The position numbers and the translations under genes are program-made. This document shows positions 34,903 through 44,123 of a stretch of 64,000 nucleotides of DNA, one piece after another (position 1 is the stretch's first letter; each line of letters opens with the position of its first letter). The stretch is from Anaerolineae bacterium. Its GTDB lineage: Bacteria > Chloroflexota > Anaerolineae > Aggregatilineales > Phototrophicaceae. The stretch is taken from NCBI GenBank assembly GCA_022820665.1, contig JAJEFB010000041.1, forward strand, positions 62,001 to 126,000. Reading direction: 5' to 3'. The notes beneath the pieces are model-generated. The model was given only the letters and a program-made list of their open reading frames with translations, searched no databases and was not told the origin of the DNA.

Positions 34903-36198
34903 ATGACAAACGCATCGCTTTTTGAAAGAGCCGTCGCCGTCACGCCAGGTGGCGTCAACTCGGGTACGCGCGGACTGAAAGAACCCATCGTCTGGGAAGC
35001 CGGCGAAGGCGCTTATCTGGTCGACGCCGAGGGCAAACGTTATCTGGATTACCACGCCGCCTTCGGTCCCATCATCCTCGGGCATAACCATCCGGCGGTG
35101 AACGAGGCCGTCGCCCAAGCCATGACAGGGGTCGATCTCACCGGCGTCGGCACCACCGAGCTGGAAATCCGTCTGGCGGAGAAAGTCGTTGAGCACGTGC
35201 CCTCGGCGGAAATGGCGCTGATCTTCGGCTCTGGCACCGAGGCGACATACCTGGCGCAACGTCTGGCGCGGGCGGCCACCGGGCGAACAAAGCTGATTAA
35301 GTTCCAGGGCTGCTTCCACGGTTGGCACGACTATCTGCTGATGAACATCATCAGCCCGCCGGAGAAAATCGGGCTGAAAGATCCCGCCTCCGCCGGCATG
35401 TTGCCAGAGGCGATCGAAAATACAATCGTCTTGCCCTTCAACGACAGCGCAGCGATAGAAAGCGCCGTGAAGGCGCAGGGGGACGAGATCGCCGCCATCA
35501 TCCTGGAACCGATCCCGCATAATATCGGCTGCGTCCTGCCAAAGGTCGAGTTCGTCGAGACCTTGCGGCGCCTCTGCGACGACCACGGCATCATCCTGAT
35601 CTTTGACGAAGTGATCACCGGATTCCGGCATGGACTTGGCGGCTACCAGGAGAAACTGGGCATCCTGCCAGATTTGACGACCCTGGCAAAAGCTATCGCC
35701 AACGGCTATCCCTGCGCCGTGCTCGCCGGGCGTAAAGACCTGATGATGCGCTTTTCCAGCGCCGGCGGCGATGTCTTCGTGGGCGGCACGTACAATGGAC
35801 ACCCCGTCGCCACTTCAGCAGCGCTGGCCACTATCAATGAACTGGAAGACAGCACTGTCTATGAAAGGCTCTTCCGCCTGGGCGACAAAGCCCGGCGCGG
35901 CCTCCAAGAGATCGCCGATCGCCTCGATATCGACATGACGGTGGCAGGTTATGGATCAGTCTTCGTGCCCTATTTCATGAGCGGACCCATCAACCGCTAC
36001 CAAGACCTGCTGCGCAACAATAGCGAAGCCGATGTCATGTTCCGCTCGCGCATGGGGGCGCGCGGCATCTTCATGCTGCCGACGGCGATGAAGCGCAATC
36101 ATATTTCCGCGGCGCATAGCGAAGCCGATGTCGACCATACGCTCGGCGTCGCGGAAGAGGTACTGAAAGAAATGACCCGCAATTTCGGATTGCGTTAA
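34903..36198 (+). CDS. Class III aminotransferase, glutamate-1-semialdehyde mutase-like
   Basis: 431 aa fold-type I PLP enzyme. Schiff-base K263 (TTLAKAIANGYP), PLP-ring D235 (LIFDEVITGFRHG), phosphate-binding GSGTEA (109-114). The opening AVAVTPGGVNSGTRG resembles HemL, but the HemL-specific C-terminus is replaced by an MGARGIFMLPTAMKRNHISA segment. Being in a sugar/amidohydrolase operon, it more probably transaminates an amino-sugar or keto-acid intermediate than makes heme precursor. It starts 1 base after the previous stop. Convergent with rhmD; only 12 bases separate the stops. Confidence 0.85.
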   Translation: MTNASLFERAVAVTPGGVNSGTRGLKEPIVWEAGEGAYLVDAEGKRYLDYHAAFGPIILGHNHPAVNEAVAQAMTGVDLTGVGTTELEIRLAEKVVEHVPSAEMALIFGSGTEATYLAQRLARAATGRTKLIKFQGCFHGWHDYLLMNIISPPEKIGLKDPASAGMLPEAIENTIVLPFNDSAAIESAVKAQGDEIAAIILEPIPHNIGCVLPKVEFVETLRRLCDDHGIILIFDEVITGFRHGLGGYQEKLGILPDLTTLAKAIANGYPCAVLAGRKDLMMRFSSAGGDVFVGGTYNGHPVATSAALATINELEDSTVYERLFRLGDKARRGLQEIADRLDIDMTVAGYGSVFVPYFMSGPINRYQDLLRNNSEADVMFRSRMGARGIFMLPTAMKRNHISAAHSEADVDHTLGVAEEVLKEMTRNFGLR

Positions 36199-36210
36199 GC
36201 GAGCGCCCGG

Positions 36211-37398
36211 CTAAACGTCGCCACAGAGCCTGCGCAGATTCAAACCATCCCGATTCAGTTCAACGCCCCAGCCCGGCTTCTCCGGCAAGTCCATATAGCC
36301 CTCCTGCGGCAAGGGCTCGTCGATGAAGATATCGCCGAAGATCGGCGTCATCTCATCGGCGGCCGGGCTCATCATCAAGAATTCCGCCATCGGACAATTG
36401 CTGAAAGCGTATTGCAGATGATAAGCAAAGATGCCCGAGCCGTGCGGAATGACCGGGATATCATAAGCCGAAGCCATAGCCACGATGCGCCGCGCTTCGG
36501 TCATGCCGCCGACCCAGGTCAGATCCGGCTGCAAAATATCGAAACATTTGCGCGCGATCAACTCGCGATGGCCGTAACGAGTGTATTCGTGTTCGCCGCC
36601 CGTGAACAAGCAGGACGATACGCTCGCCTTCAATTCGGCGCAGCCGTCGTAATCGTCCGGCGGCAGGCATTCTTCCAGCCAATACACATCGTATGGCTCA
36701 AGCGCTTTTGCCAGGTCAATCGTATAGGGAACGGTCAGCGCCATATAACAATCGAACATGAGGCGAAAATCAGGACCGACGCTCGCCCGCGATTTCTCCA
36801 TCAAAGCGACATTCTTCTTCAAGCCCTCGATTCCGTCCGCGGGACCGTACATCAAGGGCAGCTTGGCGGCGTGAAAACCCATCTCCTGCGCCAAATCCGG
36901 ACGAATCGTGGTCGCGTACATCGGCAGCCTGTCTTTGGTCTTGCCGCCCAACAGAGCATAGACGGGCTCGTCCCGCAGCTTGCCCAGCAAATCCCACAGC
37001 GCCAGATCGACCGCGCTGATGGCGTGAATCGCCAGTCCCTTGCGCCCGTATGGCAAGGTCGCGCGCCACATCTGATCCCAAATGACTTCGACATTGATCG
37101 GCGATTGGCCGACCAAAAAACGCTTGAGATGGCGCTCGATAATGAAACAGGCTGGTTCGCCGCCGGTGCTGATGCCGACGCCCGTTATGCCGTTCTCCAG
37201 TTCCACCTCGACGATGACGCCGCCCAGCGCGTTAATGCCCCAGCTGACGCGGGAGTCTTTGTACCCTTCATATATGGACATGGGGTTGGCGATGGGCGTG
37301 TCGATGATCCAGTGGCCCCGCGGCTGAAAATGATAGTCCGCCCCGCCGCTGTCATCGTTGACGTAAGCGCGAACGTCGACGATCTTTGCGCGTTTCAT
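36211..37398 (-). CDS. rhmD: L-rhamnonate dehydratase
   Basis: Dehydrates L-rhamnonate to 2-keto-3-deoxy-L-rhamnonate. 395 aa, enolase superfamily. It aligns with E. coli RhmD over its length: GHWIIDTPIANPMSIYEGYK (RhmD NHWIDDHIATPMSKY), GEPACFIIERHLKRF, metal ligands D216 (LMFDCYM), E242 (WLEECLPP), E269 (TGGEHEYTR) and H319 (VIPHGSG), then EFLMMSPAADEMTPIF. GGGAGG stands before the ATG. It is the last gene of the long minus-strand operon, 21 bases after the D-aminoacylase-type gene. This is the key gene of the non-phosphorylative rhamnose route. Confidence 0.88.
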   Translation of the reverse strand: MKRAKIVDVRAYVNDDSGGADYHFQPRGHWIIDTPIANPMSIYEGYKDSRVSWGINALGGVIVEVELENGITGVGISTGGEPACFIIERHLKRFLVGQSPINVEVIWDQMWRATLPYGRKGLAIHAISAVDLALWDLLGKLRDEPVYALLGGKTKDRLPMYATTIRPDLAQEMGFHAAKLPLMYGPADGIEGLKKNVALMEKSRASVGPDFRLMFDCYMALTVPYTIDLAKALEPYDVYWLEECLPPDDYDGCAELKASVSSCLFTGGEHEYTRYGHRELIARKCFDILQPDLTWVGGMTEARRIVAMASAYDIPVIPHGSGIFAYHLQYAFSNCPMAEFLMMSPAADEMTPIFGDIFIDEPLPQEGYMDLPEKPGWGVELNRDGLNLRRLCGDV

Positions 37399-37419
37399 CG
37401 CCTGATCCTCCCCAAGCGC

Positions 37420-39036
37420 CTAGAATCTGTCATGGCGCACGTGCTGTCTCCCGAAGGGATCGCGCAGGGCGCGGCCAGGCGTCGCGCCCGTCGACTGTCC
37501 ATCCGCCAGCGCCTGCACCCCGTTGACTATGACGTCGCTGACGCCCGCGGCAAGGCTCCGCGGGTTCTCGTAGGTCGATGTCGCTCGCAGCGTATCGGGA
37601 TCGAATACGGTCAAGTCCGCTTTACAGCCGGGGCGGACGAGGCCGCGGTCGAGGCTGCCGATGCGCCGGGCGGGGGCGGAAGTCAGCTTGCGAACGCCTT
37701 CTTCCCAACTTAAAAGCCCCAGGTCGCGTACATAATGCGACAAAAATCGCGCGTGAGCGCCCCATCCGCGGGGGTGAGGCTGCCCGCCCACCAGAATGCC
37801 ATCGCTGCCGATAACATGAGCCGGGTGCTGCATGATGGTCTGCACGTGCTCTTCAATGCCGAAGAAAGCCAGGCACGATACGCCCAGTCGCGTTTCCACC
37901 AGCAAATCAGCGAAGAAGTCAAAGGGGGACTTGCCGGCCCGTTCAGCCGCGTCAGGCAAAGCCATGCCGATGATAGCCGGGTCATGATCCCCCAGGATGC
38001 CGCCGATTCGGAGCATTTCCCAACCGAGTGGCACGCCCTGCATGCCGTCCGAGCCGGTCACCTCCAACTCCTGCTGCAGTTTGGCGCGGCTCTCCGGCGA
38101 AGTCAGATGCCTCAAAATGGCTTCCACGCCGCCCTCCTGCGCCCAACTGGGCAGCATGGCGTGCAGATAGGTCTGGCCCGCCAGATAAGGATAGGCGTCC
38201 AGGGTCACTTCCACACCATCGGCGCGCGCCCCGTCGATCATGTCGATCAGTTCGCCGACGCGCCCCTCGTTAATGGGAAAGCTCAGGTGACAATGCGTCA
38301 GATGAACCGGCACGTCCGCGCGTCGGCCGATTTCAATCGAATCCCAATAACCCTTGAGCGCTTCAACGCCGTAGTTGCGATGATGCGGACAGTAGAATCC
38401 CCCATAAGGACGGATGACTTCGCAGAGTTCCACCAGTTCGTCGTCGCTGGCGAACATGCAGGGCGCGTAGGTCAAGCCGGTCGACAAGCCGATCGCGCCT
38501 TCGCGCATGCACTGATCGAGAATCGCCTTCATCCGCGCCATCTCGTCAGCGCTCGGCTCGCGGTTTTCCATGCCGACGACAGCCATGCGAATCGTGCCTT
38601 GCGAGGCGAATGTCGCCACATTGACGGCGGAACCCCCGTCAAAACGATCCAGATAGTCAGTCAGCGTCGTCCAATCGCGATCAATATCCGGCAAGCCATT
38701 CCAGGCGGACAGTTGATCGCGCAGGATCTCTGCTGTTTCCGGCGTGGCCGGCGCCAGTCCCAAGCCATCGTGCCCGATGACATCGGTTGTCACGCCTTGA
38801 TGAATCTTGCATTCGTGGCTGGGATTGACCAGCGGCTGCAAGTCGGAATGCGTATGCATATCAATGAAACCGGGGCAGACAAATCGGCTCTCGGCTTTGA
38901 TCGTGACCTTTGCCGCTTCGCCCGCCAAATTCCCTACAGCGGTGATTTGATCGCCGGCGACAGCGATATCCGCCCAAAACCAGGGCGATCCCGTCCCGTC
39001 AATAACGCGCCCGCCTTCAATCAGCAGATCGTGCAT
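37420..39036 (-). CDS. N-acyl-D-amino-acid deacylase family amidohydrolase
   Basis: 538 aa, D-aminoacylase/dihydroorotase-like family. N-terminal urease-type beta-sandwich (LLIEGGRVIDGTG), metal motif GFIDMHTHSDLQ, a Cys/His region LTYAPCMFAS, HLTHCHLS and the C-terminal GSDGILVGGQPHPRGWG with the catalytic Asp, ending in the KADLTVFDPDTL sandwich return. It likely hydrolyses N-acyl-D-amino acids or a related amide. The ATG at 39036 overlaps the previous stop by one base (TGATG), with GGGAG upstream. The TTG one codon earlier is unlikely. The neighbour with a D-threonine-aldolase-like fold suggests D-amino-acid metabolism. Confidence 0.87.
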   Translation of the reverse strand: MHDLLIEGGRVIDGTGSPWFWADIAVAGDQITAVGNLAGEAAKVTIKAESRFVCPGFIDMHTHSDLQPLVNPSHECKIHQGVTTDVIGHDGLGLAPATPETAEILRDQLSAWNGLPDIDRDWTTLTDYLDRFDGGSAVNVATFASQGTIRMAVVGMENREPSADEMARMKAILDQCMREGAIGLSTGLTYAPCMFASDDELVELCEVIRPYGGFYCPHHRNYGVEALKGYWDSIEIGRRADVPVHLTHCHLSFPINEGRVGELIDMIDGARADGVEVTLDAYPYLAGQTYLHAMLPSWAQEGGVEAILRHLTSPESRAKLQQELEVTGSDGMQGVPLGWEMLRIGGILGDHDPAIIGMALPDAAERAGKSPFDFFADLLVETRLGVSCLAFFGIEEHVQTIMQHPAHVIGSDGILVGGQPHPRGWGAHARFLSHYVRDLGLLSWEEGVRKLTSAPARRIGSLDRGLVRPGCKADLTVFDPDTLRATSTYENPRSLAAGVSDVIVNGVQALADGQSTGATPGRALRDPFGRQHVRHDRF

Positions 39037-40067
39037 CAATTCGCTCCCTTGATTTCCGCCTCTTGATAGGCATCGAGGACGACTTTCATCAACTCGCGCG
39101 CCACCTGACCATCGGTCTGCGGTCGCGCGCCGCTATCGACGCAGTCGAAGAAATGCCGTACTTCTTCCGTCAGATCCAGCCCCTCGTCGCTGTCGAGCAA
39201 CACCTTGTCCTCACAACCGGGTTGAGAGACCGTGATCTGCGATTGCCAGGGACACTTGTAGCCTTCTACAGCCAATTTGCCCAGGGGATTGACCATCAAG
39301 GTGATGACCGCCCGCTCGCAATAGGCGCGCATGACGTACCAGCGATCCGGCGCAGGTGAAAACCAGGTATGTCGCGTCGTGCCAACCACGCCGTTTTTGA
39401 ACTTGATGACGGAAATGGCGGTATCTTCCCCCTCCATCGGGATGCCGGCGTGGGCGCCAACCATCGATACCGCCTGCGCGTCCCCGGCAATCCAGAGCAT
39501 GACATCCAGCATGTGCGCCGAAGCCGAGAAGAATACGCCGCCGCCCAAGGTCGCCTTCTTAACGAACCAACCGCCGGTGACGTATTCGCGATTGTCTTCG
39601 TCCATGAAGGCGTCCAACATGAAGAGCCGACCATAGTCGCCGCTGTCGATCGCCTCCTTGAAAGCCTGCGTGCTCTTGCGATAACGATGCGGCAGCGCGA
39701 TCATCAGCGTCTTGCCCTGATTGTCAGCTTCGGCGATCATATCATCCGCTTCCTCCAGCGTGAGGGCGAAGGGTTTTTCCAGGAGCACGTGACAGCCCGC
39801 GCCCAGCGCATCCATGGTGATGGGATGATGCAGGTGGTGCGGCGTCAGAATGATCGCGGCGTCGACGCGCTCCAGTCCCTCGCGATAATCGCTGAGTACG
39901 TCGATATTGTCCGCGTCCTGCAAGGTCGACGCGATATGCGCCGCGCGCTCCCGGTCCGGGTCGGCGGTCCAGACGACCTCGGCGCGATCCGAAAGCCGGT
40001 TGAGCGCCCCCACATGAAATGGCGCGATCCAGCCGCAACCGATGATCCCCACGCGATGTTTCTTCAT
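39036..40067 (-). CDS. Gfo/Idh/MocA-family oxidoreductase
   Basis: 343 aa. Rossmann motif VGIIGCGWIAPFH, catalytic motif HVLLEKPF, then GGGVFFSASAHMLDVMLW in place of the usual GG..D.G.H..D. It has AGGAG 8 bases before the ATG. The substrate is unknown. It is coupled to the downstream D-aminoacylase-type gene (TGATG) and separated from the upstream PLP gene by 110 bases that contain a dispersed repeat. Confidence 0.87.
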   Translation of the reverse strand: MKKHRVGIIGCGWIAPFHVGALNRLSDRAEVVWTADPDRERAAHIASTLQDADNIDVLSDYREGLERVDAAIILTPHHLHHPITMDALGAGCHVLLEKPFALTLEEADDMIAEADNQGKTLMIALPHRYRKSTQAFKEAIDSGDYGRLFMLDAFMDEDNREYVTGGWFVKKATLGGGVFFSASAHMLDVMLWIAGDAQAVSMVGAHAGIPMEGEDTAISVIKFKNGVVGTTRHTWFSPAPDRWYVMRAYCERAVITLMVNPLGKLAVEGYKCPWQSQITVSQPGCEDKVLLDSDEGLDLTEEVRHFFDCVDSGARPQTDGQVARELMKVVLDAYQEAEIKGAN

Positions 40068-40082
40068 AAGTCCAGCTCCTGT

Positions 40083-40160
40083 TTATGTAAACCGCGTCGC
40101 TCATGCGACGAAAAGGTTTACTATTTTGCGGGAGCGCGACATTCTTGTGATGTTTTCGCC
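40083..40160 (+). repeat. Dispersed palindromic repeat, copy 3
   Basis: TTATGTAAACCGCGTCGCTC, ATGCGACG, TACTATTTTGCGGGAGCGCG and ACATTCTTG. Inner hairpin CGTCGC TCAT GCGACG. Same family as 3459-3547, 32830-32889 and 63651-63738. It fills the gap between two minus-strand operon genes. Confidence 0.65.
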
Positions 40161-40177
40161 GGTTACGCGCCCTGAGG

Positions 40178-41284
40178 CTACTGCGACTTCCCGCGCGCGG
40201 CTACCGCCCATTGATCAATTACGCGATCGCCCTGCGTGATGGCCATGCTGTCGAAGAGATTGATCACCGGGCAGATATGATTGGGGATGACTTCGACCCG
40301 TTCACCGATTCGGGCAGGATCTTCGGGCGGCACCGCCGTGGCGCCATGTTCCTCGCTCAAACTTCGGATTTCCCAATCCGGATGACCGATGACAATGCCA
40401 TGGCCAGCCACCGGCGGCGACACCCCCGCGCGATCGCTCGTCAGCGCTTTGCTGCCGGCATCGAGAATGATGCGGTCGGCGGTCGGGCGCGTCGCCACCG
40501 TCGTCAAAACGCGGGCGGCGCAGCGATCGGGCTCGACCACCTGATGCAGCACTTCGCTGCGGTCGTAAAAGACATAGATGCCCGGTCGCGTCTCGGTTAC
40601 GCCAGCGACCGTCGCTGTGATTTTGGCGGTGGCTGTCAAGCCGACGGAGATGATCGGCACCTCAAGCCCCGACTTGCGGATCAACTCGGCCGTTTCCGCC
40701 ATCATCTCGCCGGCGCTAAGTCCGGTCGCGCGCACTTGATCGGGCGCGCCCGCCAGTTGCGCGTGGCCCTCATGCGTTAGCAAGCCTGCAAAGCGCAAAC
40801 CCGGTAGCCGATCAATAAATTGCGCCAAATCGCGCGCCGGCTCGCCGGGGGCGACCCCGCAGCGGCTCAAGCCGGTATCGACTTCGACCATCACCGGCAG
40901 TTCGATTCCCGCAGCGCTCATCGACGTCGAAAGCGCCTCGGCGATATCGATGTGATCGACGACAGTGCTGATTTGGGCGCGTTCGCATAGCTCAACCAAG
41001 CGCCGATGCTTCGTCGGCCCGACCAGCGGATAAGCCACCAAAATTTCGCTGCAGCCGGCGTCAATGAAGACTTCCGCCTCGCTCAGCTTGGCGACGGTCA
41101 AACCGACCGCCCCCGCTTCCATCTGCAGCTTGGCGATTTGCGGCGTCTTGTGCGTTTTGGCATGTGGACGCAGGACTATGCCCTGCGCTTCCGCGAAAGC
41201 AGCCATATCGTCGATGTTGAAGCGAAGTTTGTCGATATCGACGATCAGCGCAGGCGTATCGAGATCCTCCTTCCGCATCGCCAT
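40178..41284 (-). CDS. D-threonine aldolase/D-serine dehydratase-like PLP enzyme
   Basis: 368 aa, fold-type III (alanine-racemase-like) PLP protein. The PLP Lys lies in LRPHAKTHKTP near residue 45. The C-terminal DSD1-type domain has VVATRPTADRIILDAGSKAL-like segments (IILDAGSKALTSD) and VIPNHICPVINLFD, whose His and Cys are the metal site of D-threonine aldolase and eukaryotic-type D-serine dehydratase. It would cleave or dehydrate a beta-hydroxy-D-amino acid. Its ATG overlaps the stop of the phosphotriesterase-family gene (TGATG). Confidence 0.85.
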   Translation of the reverse strand: MAMRKEDLDTPALIVDIDKLRFNIDDMAAFAEAQGIVLRPHAKTHKTPQIAKLQMEAGAVGLTVAKLSEAEVFIDAGCSEILVAYPLVGPTKHRRLVELCERAQISTVVDHIDIAEALSTSMSAAGIELPVMVEVDTGLSRCGVAPGEPARDLAQFIDRLPGLRFAGLLTHEGHAQLAGAPDQVRATGLSAGEMMAETAELIRKSGLEVPIISVGLTATAKITATVAGVTETRPGIYVFYDRSEVLHQVVEPDRCAARVLTTVATRPTADRIILDAGSKALTSDRAGVSPPVAGHGIVIGHPDWEIRSLSEEHGATAVPPEDPARIGERVEVIPNHICPVINLFDSMAITQGDRVIDQWAVAARGKSQ

Positions 41285-42234
41285 CAGAAAGCCAACACCC
41301 GCTGCGGATTGGTCACGAACATGGTTTCAATCTGGCTGTCGGTGACCCCGTGCGCCTTTTGCAGCTTGGGCACAAATTGCGAATAAACATAGGTGTAATC
41401 GTCCCAGACGTCATCGCCGGAGGCCGCCTCGTAACCGTGGGCGAAGACGGCGGCATCGTGGCTGAGCATGATTTGGTCGATATAGCCCTTTTTGATGGCG
41501 TTGCCCACCACCTCGAGCCAGTGATCATCTTCAAAGAAGGCGCCGACCATGCCAATGCGGTCAAAGCTGACGTTGGCGCCCCGTTTCAACACAAGCTCGG
41601 AGCCGGTGATCGGGTCCGGCTGGCAGCCGATATGACTGAGGATGACTTCTTCGGGCATGACGCCTTCCGACTCAAATATGTCAAGCTGCTCGGGACCCAA
41701 GCCATCGGTGGTATGCGTGATGATGGGACAGCCGGTCGCCCGGTGAGCGCGCGAGGCGGCGCGCAAGACCTCTTCTTCCTTGGCCGAGATCTGGCCCTCG
41801 CCGGTCGCGCATTTGATCAAACCGGCTTTTAATAACGTCTCGCCCATGCCCTCGGTGATTTCGCGCACGAACAGCGCCGCCATCTGGTCGATATCCATCA
41901 ATTGCGCGTAAAGGTGCATCGGCGCCCAGGATTCGTGAAAGAAACCGGTAGAGCAGATAATCTTGACCTTGCTGCGGCGGGCGACATCGTGAAAAAGATC
42001 GAGATAGCGCCCGGTGCCAATGGGCGTGCATTCGGTCATAGCGCCAATGCCGGAAGCGTAAAGCGCATCCATCTTGGCGACCATACGGTCTGCCATCTCA
42101 TCACGGTCGAAGTCGAGTACCTTGGGACGCCCCAGCAGGTCTCCCCAATCCACGCACAGGTGCTCGTGGATCAGCGTGCGACCCAAGTCTTCCGGCGCGA
42201 CATCGCCGGTAATCGTGCGTACTTTTTTGCTCAT
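41284..42234 (-). CDS. Phosphotriesterase-family metal hydrolase
   Basis: 316 aa, aryldialkylphosphatase (PTE) family of binuclear TIM-barrel hydrolases. Metal residues: LIHEHLCVDW (HxH), the carboxylated-Lys position K in LIKCATGEGQ, His in ITHTTDG and LSHIGCQPD, and Asp in MLSHDAAVF. Natural members are mostly lactonases; a sugar-lactone substrate would fit this operon and would give a third candidate lactonase in the window. The start is the ATG at 42234 with GGAGG 8 bases upstream, not the GTG at 42243 that overlaps that site. Confidence 0.86.
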   Translation of the reverse strand: MSKKVRTITGDVAPEDLGRTLIHEHLCVDWGDLLGRPKVLDFDRDEMADRMVAKMDALYASGIGAMTECTPIGTGRYLDLFHDVARRSKVKIICSTGFFHESWAPMHLYAQLMDIDQMAALFVREITEGMGETLLKAGLIKCATGEGQISAKEEEVLRAASRAHRATGCPIITHTTDGLGPEQLDIFESEGVMPEEVILSHIGCQPDPITGSELVLKRGANVSFDRIGMVGAFFEDDHWLEVVGNAIKKGYIDQIMLSHDAAVFAHGYEAASGDDVWDDYTYVYSQFVPKLQKAHGVTDSQIETMFVTNPQRVLAF

Positions 42235-42250
42235 GGTCCTCACCTCCGAT

Positions 42251-43228
42251 TCAATTGTTTATGCTCACGGGTTTGCCCGCGCGCGCCGATTCATAAGCGG
42301 CTTGCACACAAGCCAGGCTGCGTCTGCCGTCTTCGCCGGTCACGCAGGGTTCTCGATCTTCCAGGATGGCGCCGACGAATTCGCCGATTTCTTTCTGAAA
42401 GGTATCGTCCCGTTCGCGCCGTTGCGCCCAGGTATGATGAGCATTGGAGAACTCGAGCGCGTTCCAGGTATCAATGCGGATCGCCCCGCCAGTGCCGTAG
42501 AGATCCAAATCGCATTTGAATGGCAGGGCGAAATCGACGACCCAATTGTGCACGGTCGTACCCATAGCGCCGTTCTCGAAACGCATCGCCACGACCGTGC
42601 TGTCTTCCACCGTTTTGCGCCGGTCGTAGGTCTCGGCATAAGCGAAGACCTCAACGATCTCTGAGCCAACCAGCCAGCGCAGCCGATCGAAGCTGTGCGC
42701 GCCGTTGACGTGCAAGACACCGCCCCCGGCTTGCTCTTTCTGCCAGAACCAGCCCGGGATCCGCCCGCCCGTGGTCATGATGTCAACAGCCAGGGTCACT
42801 TGTCCCAGCTTGCCGGCGTCGATCAGTCCTTTGGCAGTTTCCAACTCGGAATGGAAGCGATGGGTGAAGCCCAGCATCAGCTTGACGCCGGATTGCTCCT
42901 GCGCCGCCAGGATACGATCGGCTTCTTCCAGAGAATTGGCCATCGGCTTTTCCAGCAAGATATGTTTGCCGGCTTCCGCAGCAGCGACCGCAACCTCTTC
43001 GTGCAGGTGATGCGGCAAGGCGATGTAAACCGCGTCTATCGATTCGTCGTCCAAGACGGCGCGATAATCGGTCTTCCAGGCGATCCCGTAAGGTTCCGCA
43101 AGCGCGCGAGCGATATCTTCGACCACATCGCAGATGACAGCGACCTCCAGGTCCGGCACATCCGGCGCGGCTTCCATGAAAGATCCGGCGATGATCCCGG
43201 CGCCCAGCACCCCTAGTTTGACCGACAT
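42251..43228 (-). CDS. Gfo/Idh/MocA-family oxidoreductase
   Basis: 325 aa. Rossmann motif LGVLGAGIIAGSF, catalytic motif HILLEKPM, barrel segment GGGVLHVNGAHSFDRLRW. The frame is open 40 codons upstream, but that is shadow of permease DNA. The start is the ATG at 43228, with AAAGGA upstream. Its first 13 codons reappear, diverged, as the first 13 codons of the upstream permease gene (43234-44118), which marks a past tandem duplication. Confidence 0.88.
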   Translation of the reverse strand: MSVKLGVLGAGIIAGSFMEAAPDVPDLEVAVICDVVEDIARALAEPYGIAWKTDYRAVLDDESIDAVYIALPHHLHEEVAVAAAEAGKHILLEKPMANSLEEADRILAAQEQSGVKLMLGFTHRFHSELETAKGLIDAGKLGQVTLAVDIMTTGGRIPGWFWQKEQAGGGVLHVNGAHSFDRLRWLVGSEIVEVFAYAETYDRRKTVEDSTVVAMRFENGAMGTTVHNWVVDFALPFKCDLDLYGTGGAIRIDTWNALEFSNAHHTWAQRRERDDTFQKEIGEFVGAILEDREPCVTGEDGRRSLACVQAAYESARAGKPVSINN

Positions 43229-43233
43229 CCCGC

Positions 43234-44118
43234 TTATCCTTTCACCGCGCCTTCGCTCAAACCGCGCACCAGATACCTCTGGAATACGAATGCCACAATG
43301 ACCGGGGGCAGCACGCCGACAGTGGTCGCCGCTGCCAGGGCATTCCAATTGACCTGCGCCAGATTCCGAAACGACATCAGCAATGGCGGATAAGTCAGTG
43401 AATTGGTCAGCGTAAGCGCGAAGAAGAATTCGCTCCAGGCTTCCATGAAGGACATGACGCCGACAGCGATCAATCCCGGCACGGCCAGCGGCGCCACCAC
43501 CATGCGGAAGGCTTGGAGGCGCGTCGCGCCGTCGATCAAAGCCATCTCCTCGATATCGCGCGCCAAGGTATCGAAGTATTCGCGCAGGATCCAGATCGTC
43601 AGCGGCAGAATGAAAATCGTATAGGTGAAGATCAGCGCCCAGAGCGTATTGATCAGTTTCAGTTTTCGCAGAATGATGAAAAGCGGCACTATCAGGCTCA
43701 GCGCCGGCAGTACCCGCGTCATCAGAATCCCGAGATAGGCAAAGCGGGAAAGCCGAAAGTCAAAACGGGAAAATCCGTAGGCGGCCATCCCGCCTATGAG
43801 CAAATTCGACAAGACCACCGCCACCGATACAAACGTGCTGTTGAGCAAGGCGGGCATCATGCGCGAGAACTCGGTCGTCGAGCCATAAGACCCGCGCTGC
43901 CCCGTTTCGCCAATCACGACCTCACGGTAATTCTCAATCGTCGGCTCCTGCGGAATCCAGTGCGGCGGTTTCACGCCCAGTTCGGGCGAATCCATGAAGC
44001 TGGTGATCAGCATGTAATAAACCGGGAAGCCGACCCAGAATAGCAAGCAGAAGAAGGCGAAGTAAGTGGCTGTCTTGCGCGCGATGGCGGCGCCCAGGAC
44101 GCCGAAATTGGCCGGCAT
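43234..44118 (-). CDS. Sugar ABC importer permease (MalG-like), duplicate copy B with hybrid N-terminus
   Basis: 294 aa, CUT1 membrane subunit with six helices. EAA loop EEMALIDGATRLQAFRMVVAP. It differs from the preceding paralogue (44124-45008) at only about 16 of the last 278 residues. Its first 13 residues (MPANFGVLGAAIA) instead resemble the start of the downstream oxidoreductase (MSVKLGVLGAGII). It seems to be a functional full-length copy. The reason for keeping two MalG-type subunits is unclear. Confidence 0.88.
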   Translation of the reverse strand: MPANFGVLGAAIARKTATYFAFFCLLFWVGFPVYYMLITSFMDSPELGVKPPHWIPQEPTIENYREVVIGETGQRGSYGSTTEFSRMMPALLNSTFVSVAVVLSNLLIGGMAAYGFSRFDFRLSRFAYLGILMTRVLPALSLIVPLFIILRKLKLINTLWALIFTYTIFILPLTIWILREYFDTLARDIEEMALIDGATRLQAFRMVVAPLAVPGLIAVGVMSFMEAWSEFFFALTLTNSLTYPPLLMSFRNLAQVNWNALAAATTVGVLPPVIVAFVFQRYLVRGLSEGAVKG

Positions 44119-44123
44119 TGTCC

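Noticed and set aside
34903..36198. Calling this gene hemL
   Set aside because: Fold and N-terminus fit, but the C-terminus and the sugar/amidohydrolase operon do not support heme synthesis.
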